A stretch of 64,000 nt of DNA from Capnocytophaga granulosa ATCC 51502 (GTDB lineage: Bacteria > Bacteroidota > Bacteroidia > Flavobacteriales > Flavobacteriaceae). Below the pieces are notes generated by a model, which was not told where the DNA came from, ran no database searches, and worked only from the letters and a program-made list of their open reading frames with translations. This document shows, in pieces, positions 45,847 through 53,139 of this stretch. The stretch covers positions 428,218-492,217 of the forward strand of contig NZ_KE150242.1 in the NCBI RefSeq assembly GCF_000411115.1, written 5' to 3'. Positions within the stretch are counted from its first letter, which is position 1. Each line of letters starts with the position of its first letter. A program made the translations under genes and the position numbers.

Positions 45847-48387
45847 ATGGCAAAAAATTTAGTAATTGTAGAGTCTCCTGCCAAGGCAAAGACCATTGAA
45901 AAGTTTTTGGGCAGTGATTATAAGGTGATGTCTAGTTATGGGCATATAGCTGACCTCCCTGATAAGGAATTAGGGGTAGATGTACAGCATGGCTTTAAGC
46001 CTCAGTATATAGTCTCTGCCGATAAGCGAACTCTTGTGAAGAGCCTCAAGGAAGCCGTAAAAAAAGTGGATACTGTATGGTTGGCTTCCGATGAAGACCG
46101 TGAGGGAGAGGCCATAGCGTGGCACTTAGCCGAGGAACTCAAATTGCCACAGGAGAAAACCAAGCGTATTGTGTTTAACTCCATTACTAAATCTGCCATA
46201 GAACACGCCATAAAGAATCCACGTGGAATAGACTATAACTTAGTCAATGCCCAGCAAGCGCGACGTGTGCTTGACCGCCTAGTGGGGTATGAACTCTCTC
46301 CTGTATTGTGGAAGAAGATACGCAAAGGTCTCTCGGCTGGGCGCGTACAATCGGTATCGGTACGCCTAATTGTGGAGCGCGAACGTGAAATACAGGACTT
46401 TAAGAGCGAAGCCTCTTACAAGATTACCGCCGAGTTTCTCACTGCTGAGGGTAAACTTATCAAGACCCAAACCAATAAATCTTTCCCAACCCAAGAAGCA
46501 GCCAGCGCATTCCTACAGCAGAATATAGGAGCTACCTTCACTGTGGGTAGTTTGGAAACTAAACCCACCAAAAAATCTCCTGCACCTCCCTTTACCACCT
46601 CTACCCTTCAGCAGGAGGCTTCCCGCAAGCTCCATTTCTCCGTATCCAAGACTATGCAACTCGCTCAGCGATTGTATGAATCAGGGCTTATCACCTATAT
46701 GCGTACCGATAGTGTAAACCTATCCCCAGAGGCACTCGCCGCTGCCCAGCAGGAGATCACCCATGCCTATGGAGCCAAATATAGCAAGACCCGACAATAT
46801 ACCTCCCACTCCAAGGGTGCTCAAGAAGCACACGAGGCCATTCGCCCTACCGATATGGCAGCTCATACGGTAAGAGCAGAAGCAGACCAAGTACGCCTAT
46901 ACGAACTTATCTGGAAGCGTACCATTGCTTCCCAAATGAGCGATGCACAACTGGAACGTACACAAGTAAAAGTCAATGCCAGTACCCACCCCGAACCATT
47001 CTTAGCCAGTGGCGAGGTGATCACCTTTGATGGCTTTCTTAAGGTCTATCTTGAAGGTCGGGATGACGAAGAGGAGGAAAACGAAGGTATGCTCCCAGCC
47101 ATGAAGGTAGGGGAGATACTCACTAGCAAACATATTACAGCTACTCAGCGCTTTACTCGTCCTCCTTTCCGCTATACAGAAGCCTCCTTGGTTAAGAAGT
47201 TAGAAGAGCTCGGTATTGGTCGCCCTTCCACCTATGCCGCTACTATCTCCACTATACAGAACCGTGGTTATGTAGAGCGTAGTAATATAGAAGGAGAGAG
47301 CCGTCCTTACCTACAACTCTCCTTGGTCAAAGGAGAAATCAAAGAAAAGAAACTTTCTGAGAATGTAGGAGCTGATAAGGGCAAACTCATTCCTACTGAT
47401 ATAGGTATGATTGTCAATGACTTCCTTATCACCCACTTTGACAATATTGTAGATTACAATTTTACGGCTAAGGTAGAGGAGGAGTTTGACGACATAGCCA
47501 CAGGCAAAGAAGATTGGTCAAAGATGGTAGGACGCTTTTACGATACTTTTCACCCTACTGTAACTGATGTAGAGCAAAATGCGGTACGAGAGACAGGCGA
47601 ACGCCTTTTAGGTACCGACCCCGCCACAGGCAAGCCTGTAAGTGTGCGCTTAGGTCGCTATGGCGCTATGGTACAGATAGGCTCGGTAGAGGACGAGGAG
47701 AAACCCCGCTTTGCCAGCCTTTTGCCTCACCAGTCTATAGACACGATTACCTTTGAAGAAGCCATGAAGCTCTTTGAGCTCCCCCGCAAGTTAGGTGTAT
47801 TCCAAGGTAAGGAAGTAGAAGCCAACATAGGGCGCTTTGGTCCTTATATCCGCTTTGGGGACAGTTTTATATCTTTGGATAAGTCCTTGGATGTCTTTTC
47901 TGTAACCTTTGAAGAGGCCAAGGAGGTCATAGCACAAAAGCAAAAAGCCGATGCCCCTATCTCGGTATATGATGGCAAGGAAGTAACCAAAGGGGTAGGT
48001 CGTTTTGGTCCTTTTATCAAGTGGGACAATATCTTTATCAGTGTCAGCAAGAAATACAACTTTGACAGCCTTTCTCAGCAAGATATAGCTGCTCTTATAG
48101 AGGAAAAACTCAAGAAAGAATCTGAGAAAGTAGTCAAGGAATGGCCAGAAGAAGGTATCCATATAGAGAAAGCCCGCTGGGGACGCTATCACCTTATCAA
48201 AGGAAAAACCAAAGTAGAGCTCAGCAAGGAAACGGATATAGAAGCCTTTACCTTAGCCGATGCCCAAGCTCTTTTAGCCCCCAAGGAAAAGCCTAAGAAG
48301 GCCACCGCTACCAAGAAAACGACCACCAAAAAAGCCCCTGCTAAGACAGCCACTAAGGGCGCAGCTAAAAAGACTGCTAAGAAATAG
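45847..48387 (+). CDS. topA: DNA topoisomerase I
   Basis: 846 aa. TOPRIM motif LVIVESPAKAKTIEKFLG with Glu9 and ASDEDREGEAIAWHLAEEL; active-site tyrosine in LITYMRTDSVNLS (near residue 280); DRLVGYELSPVLWKKI and GIGRPSTYAATISTIQNRGY in the expected order. After about residue 590 the usual zinc fingers are replaced by short repeat domains (LGRYGAMVQIG, IGRFGPYIRFG, VGRFGPFIKW, the non-zinc C-terminal type). The last about 40 residues are Lys/Ala/Thr-rich, a likely DNA-contacting tail. It relaxes negative supercoils. Confidence 0.96.
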   Translation: MAKNLVIVESPAKAKTIEKFLGSDYKVMSSYGHIADLPDKELGVDVQHGFKPQYIVSADKRTLVKSLKEAVKKVDTVWLASDEDREGEAIAWHLAEELKLPQEKTKRIVFNSITKSAIEHAIKNPRGIDYNLVNAQQARRVLDRLVGYELSPVLWKKIRKGLSAGRVQSVSVRLIVEREREIQDFKSEASYKITAEFLTAEGKLIKTQTNKSFPTQEAASAFLQQNIGATFTVGSLETKPTKKSPAPPFTTSTLQQEASRKLHFSVSKTMQLAQRLYESGLITYMRTDSVNLSPEALAAAQQEITHAYGAKYSKTRQYTSHSKGAQEAHEAIRPTDMAAHTVRAEADQVRLYELIWKRTIASQMSDAQLERTQVKVNASTHPEPFLASGEVITFDGFLKVYLEGRDDEEEENEGMLPAMKVGEILTSKHITATQRFTRPPFRYTEASLVKKLEELGIGRPSTYAATISTIQNRGYVERSNIEGESRPYLQLSLVKGEIKEKKLSENVGADKGKLIPTDIGMIVNDFLITHFDNIVDYNFTAKVEEEFDDIATGKEDWSKMVGRFYDTFHPTVTDVEQNAVRETGERLLGTDPATGKPVSVRLGRYGAMVQIGSVEDEEKPRFASLLPHQSIDTITFEEAMKLFELPRKLGVFQGKEVEANIGRFGPYIRFGDSFISLDKSLDVFSVTFEEAKEVIAQKQKADAPISVYDGKEVTKGVGRFGPFIKWDNIFISVSKKYNFDSLSQQDIAALIEEKLKKESEKVVKEWPEEGIHIEKARWGRYHLIKGKTKVELSKETDIEAFTLADAQALLAPKEKPKKATATKKTTTKKAPAKTATKGAAKKTAKK

Positions 48388-48441
48388 AAAATAGTTTTAA
48401 AAATTAACATATAAAAATATTCCTATTTCAGAAATTATTAC

Positions 48442-48449
48442 TATCTTTG
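48442..48449 (+). promoter_or_regulatory. Promoter -7 element of the candidate small RNA
   Basis: TATCTTTG matches TAnnTTTG. Transcription would start near 48456. No clear -33 box. Confidence 0.6.
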
Positions 48450-48497
48450 CCCAGTCAATAAGATAATAATAAGGCTAAGAATTATGAATACTTTAGG

Positions 48498-48517
48498 AAC
48501 GCAACGCAACGCAACGC
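48498..48517 (+). repeat. (AACGC)4 pentanucleotide repeat
   Basis: Four perfect AACGC units lie within the 17-codon leader ORF. A change by one unit would shift that ORF. Confidence 0.9.
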
Positions 48518-48570
48518 CAGCCCTTATCATGTCTTAGCTTAAGCAATTCGTATATAAAAATATTTGAGAA

Positions 48571-48618
48571 AAGCAAGCCTGCTTACGAAATTTTTTCGTG
48601 AGTAGGTTTGCTTTTTTT
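48571..48618 (+). terminator. Strong rho-independent terminator
   Basis: A nearly perfect 20-bp hairpin (arms AAGCAAGCCTGCTTACGAAA and 48594-48613, with three G-U pairs and a 3-nt loop) followed by a T-run at 48612-48618. It is about 185 nt beyond topA, so it more likely ends the candidate small RNA. Confidence 0.85.
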
Positions 48619-48665
48619 GTTTGTTAAATTAATCAAAACGGTCACAGTTTGTCTAGTACGCACTG

Positions 48666-48673
48666 TAATTTTG
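48666..48673 (+). promoter_or_regulatory. Promoter -7 element for the LRR lipoprotein gene
   Basis: TAATTTTG fits TAnnTTTG. Transcription near 48680 would give a leader of about 95 nt that includes the 38-nt element. Confidence 0.5.
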
Positions 48674-48714
48674 CCCTCAGAGATAAAACAGCTATCCGAA
48701 GAGTTGTGTTTATA

Positions 48715-48752
48715 TAAGGCGTATCCCGAAAAGCCTGTAATAGAGTAGGGAA
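48715..48752 (+). repeat. 38-nt upstream element, copy 1
   Basis: It matches 49474-49511 at 34 of 38 positions. It sits 21 nt before the LRR lipoprotein ATG. It contains AGGC...GCCT and CCC...GGG pairs in interleaved order, which could form a small pseudoknot. Confidence 0.85.
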
Positions 48753-48773
48753 GAAGATTAAATTTTTTAAAAG

Positions 48774-49463
48774 ATGAAAAAAATTGTAATAGCAATGGCT
48801 ATGATAGGACTGCTTACTATCAGCAGTTGTGGAAAAGAAGACAATAATTCTTCTGACAAAGGGGGAAAAGAACAAACCATTCCTTCTAATTATTATGTAG
48901 TAAGTCCTGACGGAACTACTCTAATGAAATGGTTTAACACCGAGGTAACGAGTATTGATATGCAATCGGATAAGGTGTTGAGTAAGATTACTAAGATTAC
49001 AGCTGAATTTGGTGACTGTGAAAAATTAACTTCTGTTGTTTTACCAAGTTCTTTGATTACTATTGGAGGAGGTGCATTTACAGGTTGCTCATCTCTTAGT
49101 TCTATCACTTTACCTAATTCTTTGACTACTATAGAAGAGGATGCATTTAATGAATGTTCTGCTCTTACTTCTATTGTTTTACCTAACTCTTTAACTACTA
49201 TTGGAAATGAAGCATTTAGTAGAACAAAGCTTACTTCCCTTACAATTCCTAAAAATGTAACCAATATTGGTGAAGGTGTTTTCTATCTTGCTGACCTTTT
49301 GAAAACAATTATTTTTGAAGGAGAAGTACCTCCAACAATAAATAGGCGGCTATTTGATTCTCATTATATTGAGACTATCTATGTTCCTGCAGGTAGTATA
49401 GACCGTTATAAAAATGCAGAAGGGTTTAAAGAATATGCAGACAAAATAAAAGCAAAACTATAA
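48774..49463 (+). CDS. BspA-type leucine-rich-repeat lipoprotein
   Basis: 229 aa. The signal peptide ends in a lipobox (LLTISSC, Cys19). After a linker of about 65 residues come 23-residue BspA-type LRR (LRR_5) units: LTSVVLPSSLITIGGGAFTGCSS, LSSITLPNSLTTIEEDAFNECSA and so on, from about residue 85 to 170. A C-terminal part with PPTINRRLF and IYVPAGSIDRYKNAEGFKEYA closes as BspA proteins do. It is probably surface-exposed and adhesive. Its codons are AT-richer than the core genes nearby. The units are near-repeats at DNA level (69 bp). Confidence 0.88.
   Translation: MKKIVIAMAMIGLLTISSCGKEDNNSSDKGGKEQTIPSNYYVVSPDGTTLMKWFNTEVTSIDMQSDKVLSKITKITAEFGDCEKLTSVVLPSSLITIGGGAFTGCSSLSSITLPNSLTTIEEDAFNECSALTSIVLPNSLTTIGNEAFSRTKLTSLTIPKNVTNIGEGVFYLADLLKTIIFEGEVPPTINRRLFDSHYIETIYVPAGSIDRYKNAEGFKEYADKIKAKL
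49041..49244 (+). repeat. 69-bp tandem LRR-coding repeat
   Basis: Two 69-bp units (49041, 49110) and a 66-bp unit (from 49179) encode the LRR motifs. They are clearly similar at the DNA level, so they can recombine and change the repeat count. Confidence 0.75.
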
Positions 49464-49473
49464 TCAATATATC

Positions 49474-49511
49474 TAAGGCGAAACCCGAAAAGCCTATAAC
49501 AGAGTAGGGAA
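49474..49511 (+). repeat. 38-nt upstream element, copy 2
   Basis: Second copy of the element at 48715-48752, 26 nt before the Asp-box gene ATG. The AT-rich stretch that follows is also similar in both copies. Confidence 0.85.
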
Positions 49512-49537
49512 TATTTTTATTTTTAAATTTTTAAAAA

Positions 49538-49888
49538 ATGGCACAAGAAATTAATTTGGGGAAAGAATTACTAAGAATTTGCCCCACAGACAACAACAAA
49601 ATTGAGTACTCCACTACTAATGGCAAAAGTTGGTACTCTCGTTACAAAGGTTCTTCTGCAGGAGACTTTTATGATTTAGCAGTTTTTGGTGATGAAATTT
49701 TTGCTGTTACTTCTAAAGGAATCTATACCTCTAAAACAGATGGGCGTAGTTGGTATTCTCGCTATATAGGTTCTTCCTATGGAGACTTTGAGACGATTCA
49801 GGTAAGTGGAACAGAGCTCGTAGCTTATACTTCTAAAGGTGTTTATGTGTCTAAAAATGAAGGTCGTAGTTGGACAAAAAGAAACTAA
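49538..49888 (+). CDS. Asp-box (BNR-like) mini-protein
   Basis: 116 aa made of repeats. Asp-box motifs S/T-x-[DN]-G-[KR]-S-W appear at residues 26-32, 65-72 and 105-112, exactly 40 residues apart. Each pair is linked by a [KI]GSS-x-GDF stretch and an IFAVTSKGIY-type strand. Asp-boxes usually sit in beta-propellers of secreted hydrolases, but here there are only two and a half blades and no signal peptide. It may be oligomeric or a fragment. The upstream 38-nt element is shared with the LRR gene. Function unknown. Confidence 0.75.
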   Translation: MAQEINLGKELLRICPTDNNKIEYSTTNGKSWYSRYKGSSAGDFYDLAVFGDEIFAVTSKGIYTSKTDGRSWYSRYIGSSYGDFETIQVSGTELVAYTSKGVYVSKNEGRSWTKRN

Positions 49889-49894
49889 TATTCA

Positions 49895-49928
49895 GAATGC
49901 CTATCAATAAGGAGGTAGGCATTCTTTT
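49895..49928 (+). terminator. Terminator after the Asp-box gene
   Basis: GAATGCCTA pairs with TAGGCATTC and is followed by TTTT. It ends 15 nt before the next ATG, so the next gene needs a promoter near or inside this hairpin, or read-through. Confidence 0.85.
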
Positions 49929-49942
49929 AAAAATCAAAAAAC

Positions 49943-51058
49943 ATGTCAAGAAAAATACTTATAGCCTTAGGAGCCTTATTGGTTATTTCACTTAGCCTCT
50001 TTGTGTTTAATCTTATCTATCAAAATGAGCTTCCTAAAATTGTAGAAAACATCAATAATTCAGCCATAGGAGCTATTTTTACAGCTATTATTACGGTCTT
50101 TCTTCTACAGGGACAAACTGCAACAGAAGAGGAACGAGATAAAAATCTATCAGTATTTGAAAAAAAGCAAGAAGTATTCCATAATTTCTTAGAAAAACTC
50201 AAAGAGATCGTACAAGATGGAAAGATTACTATTTCTATGCGAGATAATGCCCAAGAAGGGGAAAATATAGATGAACTAAAAGAACTTCTCTTTCAGCTCT
50301 CATATATTCAGATGCATACCCACGAGGATAATACAGATAAGATATTTAAGCATATTGCTAATATCATTCAACAAATGAATGATTTTGAGGCAGCAGGCAG
50401 TGACAAACAAAAATTAATGGCTGAGTTCTATGCTAATTTCTCAAAGGAATTATTTGGTATTATCACTGTACTAAAGAGTGATTTGTATAATATAAACTCT
50501 AAGCCTATTCCATCCGAAAATATTAAGAGCATATTGGAAAAATGTAATTTATTTGTTGAAGGAGGAGAAATGGACAAGTATGAAATGCAAAACTATTTTT
50601 GGAGAGAACTCCAAGAGGAATTCTTGGCCAAAGGATATCAATTTAAAAAGATTGATTTTGAGCAAGATGTGAACAAATATTACAAAGGGGGTAGAAGCAG
50701 ACACAAATGGTTTGGGTTTACAATCCCTATTTATACCACTCAAAATAATGAAATAGTCAATTTTGATATTGAACTTGAGAATGATTACTATTATGGTTTT
50801 CATAAAGATAGAAATCCAAAAAGTGAGTTACTCCAAAAATGTATAAAAGAAGCCTATGCAGGTTTCAAGGAAAGTAACAGTTGGTATGGTTGGACTTATT
50901 CCACAAGATACAATTTAGATTTCTGGAATCTAAATAGCCCAAGTTTTGAATCATTGAAACACCCTCAGCGAAGAAAACTACTTATAGAAAATATAGCTCG
51001 TGAGATGGATACTTATATTCAGAACTTTATACGAGTAGCTAAAGAAAATAATTTGTAA
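49943..51058 (+). CDS. Unrecognised two-TM protein with a large C-terminal domain
   Basis: 371 aa. Two hydrophobic segments at about 5-24 and 38-56 anchor it, followed by a long helical, charged region (60-190) and a C-terminal domain rich in Trp, Tyr and Phe (YYKGGRSRHKWFGF, NFDIELENDYYYGFH, ESNSWYGWTYSTRYNLDFW). I cannot name a family. The IELENDYYYGF and WYGWTY pattern faintly recalls nuclease-like domains of mobile elements, but no catalytic set is clear. It lies 7 nt before the DUF1643 gene, suggesting a two-gene unit. Codons are AT-rich. Confidence 0.8.
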   Translation: MSRKILIALGALLVISLSLFVFNLIYQNELPKIVENINNSAIGAIFTAIITVFLLQGQTATEEERDKNLSVFEKKQEVFHNFLEKLKEIVQDGKITISMRDNAQEGENIDELKELLFQLSYIQMHTHEDNTDKIFKHIANIIQQMNDFEAAGSDKQKLMAEFYANFSKELFGIITVLKSDLYNINSKPIPSENIKSILEKCNLFVEGGEMDKYEMQNYFWRELQEEFLAKGYQFKKIDFEQDVNKYYKGGRSRHKWFGFTIPIYTTQNNEIVNFDIELENDYYYGFHKDRNPKSELLQKCIKEAYAGFKESNSWYGWTYSTRYNLDFWNLNSPSFESLKHPQRRKLLIENIAREMDTYIQNFIRVAKENNL

Positions 51059-51065
51059 CAAACAG

Positions 51066-51605
51066 ATGATAAGAGATATGGAAAATATAAAGTATGCTCC
51101 TACTCATTGTGAAAGTACAGGAAAAGCCCAAGGAGAATATCGTTATTATCTAGAACAAATAGGTGATAAAATGCTTTTCATCATAGGCCTTAATCCCAGT
51201 ACTGCAAATGAAGATACTTGTGACCGAACTATGGGAAGAGTATTAAGTTTTGTACAAAATACAGGATATAATGGCTTTGTAATGCTAAATCTTTATCCTC
51301 AACGACAAACAGACAAGTATGCTCTCCCAAAGGAACAGGACGAAGCTATCCATCAAAAATCTTTACAATATATCAGAGAATTAGGAGAAAAATATCCCAC
51401 AGCAGATATTCTTTTGGCTTTTGGTAATGGCATTACTTTAAGAAGTTATTTAAAGAAGAATTTAGGTGATATTATAGAAGTATTAGGAGAGAGAAAGTAC
51501 TTACAAATAGGAACTCTTACCGCAAAAGGATATCCGAGACACCCCTTATATGCTGTAAATAATTGTTCTTTAGTATCTTGCAATATTGAGAAATTCAAAA
51601 AATAG
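51066..51605 (+). CDS. DUF1643 family protein
   Basis: 179 aa (an alternative start is the Met at 51078). It shows the DUF1643 signature: FIIGLNPSTANEDTCDRTMGRVLSF near residue 37, then GFVMLNLYPQRQTDKYALP, and a later KGYPRHPLYA. The family has no known function and is frequent near mobile or accessory genes. No signal peptide or membrane span. It follows the two-TM gene at 7 nt and is followed by a clear terminator, so the pair forms a unit. Confidence 0.85.
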   Translation: MIRDMENIKYAPTHCESTGKAQGEYRYYLEQIGDKMLFIIGLNPSTANEDTCDRTMGRVLSFVQNTGYNGFVMLNLYPQRQTDKYALPKEQDEAIHQKSLQYIRELGEKYPTADILLAFGNGITLRSYLKKNLGDIIEVLGERKYLQIGTLTAKGYPRHPLYAVNNCSLVSCNIEKFKK

Positions 51606-51622
51606 ATTCTATAAATAACCAC

Positions 51623-51678
51623 CACCCCTACAAAGTACTAACGAATTTTGTATTATAGCCTTTGTAGGGGTGCTTTTA
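51623..51678 (+). terminator. Terminator after the two-TM/DUF1643 pair
   Basis: A 13-bp perfect stem, CACCCCTACAAAG with CTTTGTAGGGGTG, encloses a 24-nt loop and is followed by CTTTTATT. Confidence 0.82.
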
Positions 51679-51768
51679 TTATGAAAAGTGATACATTCAA
51701 TTACCATAAATATCTTTTCTATTAAAGGGTTTTAGCTTTCCTTCAGCTATTAATTTTACGGTTATTTC

Positions 51769-51936
51769 CTATAATTCAGCTCCTAATTTTTCTAGTTCCT
51801 CTTTTCTCTTTCTTTCTTCCCTTGTTCTGTGTTCTTCCTCTTTTTGGACAGCAGATACTTTAGTAGTTTCATCCTTCTCTATGAAAATTTTTTCTATAAC
51901 TACTTTTTTCTTGGGTCTGGTTAATACTGCTGGCAT
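51769..51936 (-). CDS. Small charged protein, hypothetical
   Basis: 55 aa from the Met at 51936 (MPAVLTRPKKKVVIEKIF). An in-frame ATG upstream at 52077 would add 47 residues of poor quality, so the internal one is preferred. It is highly charged, with a Lys/Glu/Arg-rich end (about residues 30-55) likely to be a coiled helix. No family is recognised, and it may be a chance ORF. It lies at the right edge of the accessory island before miaA. Confidence 0.4.
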   Translation of the reverse strand: MPAVLTRPKKKVVIEKIFIEKDETTKVSAVQKEEEHRTREERKRKEELEKLGAEL

Positions 51937-52168
51937 GATAGAACAATTTAAATAGTTTTTTTTCAATTGCAAATGCACAAAAATTATACCAAAATAAAAA
52001 ATATAATAATGGATAAAATTTAATCTGTTGTGTATTAAAGGAGTTAGATTTCGGCAATAAAACAAATTTATTGCCAAAATCTAATATAATAAAACGATAG
52101 CCAGAAGCCCACAATGAAATGAATACATTCCTAAATTCTATTTCTATAAACAACTCAAAATTAAAAAC

Positions 52169-53074
52169 TTATAACTCAAAACTCTTTTCAATGTAGGCTA
52201 TGATTTTTCCTCTATCTGCTTTGTAGTCAAACCATTGCACGTCGGTAGATTTCTTAAACCAGGTGAGTTGGCGCTTGGCAAAGCGACGGGTGTTCATCTT
52301 GGCGTTTTCTATAGCTTCGGTAAGAGTAGCTTTACCGTCCCAGAAGTCAAAGAACTCTCGGCAACCTACCGTCTGTAAGGCGTTAAGATCACGATAGGGG
52401 AGCAGCTGCTCTATCTCTTGGAGCAGTCCTGAGCGAAGCATCACTTCCATACGTTGGTTGATACGCTCGTAGATCACCTCCCGATCGGCACTTAGGCCTA
52501 TGGTAATAGGGGTAAAATCCCGCTGAGTGGTTTTCTGTTGTAAGTAATAGGAATAAGGCTGACCGCCACTAAGGCATACCTCCAAGGCGCGTATGATACG
52601 CTGGGGGTTTTGCAAATCTACTTTGTCATAATAGGCGGGGTCTAACGCCTTGAGTTGCTGTTGTAGGGCGGTGATACCATTTTCTTTGTGCAATTGGTTC
52701 AGCTGCTCACGTACGCCTTCTTTTACAGGAGGAAAATCGTCTAAGCCCTTGAGTATAGCATCGTTATAGAGGCCGCTGCCTCCTACCATTATGATAATAG
52801 GTTTTCTAAGGAAGAAATCGGATAGGAAAGCGGTTGCTTCTCGCTCAAAATCACCAACTGAATAGGTGTCAAAGATACTCTTGTGTTGGATAAAGTGATG
52901 AGGGGCAGCAGCCAATTCCTCTGAGGAAGGCACGGCGGTGCCTATACACATCTCTTTGTAGAACTGGCGGGAATCACAAGAGAGGATTTCTGTGTCAAAG
53001 TGTTGGGCTAAGGCTATGGCCAAAGCTGTTTTTCCTATGGCTGTTGTACCTACTATATTAATCAAGAAATTCAT
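52169..53074 (-). CDS. miaA: tRNA dimethylallyltransferase MiaA
   Basis: 301 aa. P-loop GTTAIGKT (9-16) near the N-terminus, ILSCDSRQFYKEMCIGTAVPS near residue 30, PHHFIQHKSIFDTYSVGDFE, and VGGSGLYNDAIL and RRFAKRQLTWFKK in the C-terminal half. It adds the isopentenyl group to A37 of tRNAs that read codons starting with U. It is divergent from the CPBP protease gene and lies at the boundary of the accessory island, with an AT-rich spacer of about 230 nt behind it. Confidence 0.96.
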   Translation of the reverse strand: MNFLINIVGTTAIGKTALAIALAQHFDTEILSCDSRQFYKEMCIGTAVPSSEELAAAPHHFIQHKSIFDTYSVGDFEREATAFLSDFFLRKPIIIMVGGSGLYNDAILKGLDDFPPVKEGVREQLNQLHKENGITALQQQLKALDPAYYDKVDLQNPQRIIRALEVCLSGGQPYSYYLQQKTTQRDFTPITIGLSADREVIYERINQRMEVMLRSGLLQEIEQLLPYRDLNALQTVGCREFFDFWDGKATLTEAIENAKMNTRRFAKRQLTWFKKSTDVQWFDYKADRGKIIAYIEKSFEL

Positions 53075-53083
53075 GGGGGTCTC

Positions 53084-53114
53084 TTTGGTAAGTCAAGTAT
53101 TTTTTGTATTTTTG
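53084..53114 (+). promoter_or_regulatory. Promoter for the CPBP protease gene
   Basis: TTTG at 53084-53087, a 19-nt spacer and TATTTTTG at 53107-53114. Transcription near 53121 rules out the in-frame ATG at 53104 as start. Confidence 0.75.
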
Positions 53115-53139
53115 CAAAAGTATAATTTTTCTAGGACAT

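Larger units (their letters stand above)
48456..48618 (+). ncRNA. Candidate small RNA or attenuated leader
   Basis: About 160 nt between a promoter box and a strong terminator, with no ordinary gene inside. It contains a 17-aa ORF (48484-48537, MNTLGTQRNATPALIMS) covering the AACGC repeats, and a stem between AAGGCTAAGA (48471-48480) and TCTTAGCTT (48532-48540). It could be a small RNA, a leader peptide that affects termination, or an untranslated remnant. I do not recognise a known RNA family. Confidence 0.45.
48388..48773. other. 386-nt spacer with a promoter-leader-terminator unit
   Basis: The stretch contains a vegetative -7 box (48442), a 17-codon ORF, an AACGC tandem repeat, a strong terminator (ends 48618), a second -7 box (48666), and the first copy of a 38-nt element (48715). 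No conventional protein gene is seen. Confidence 0.8.

Noticed and set aside
48583-48795. 70-codon minus-strand ORF before the LRR gene
   Set aside because: It covers a terminator, the second promoter box and the 38-nt element, so it is unlikely to be coding.
49041-49244. Regular repeats as a possible CRISPR array
   Set aside because: The 69-bp units are in frame and encode leucine-rich repeats; there are no unique spacers.
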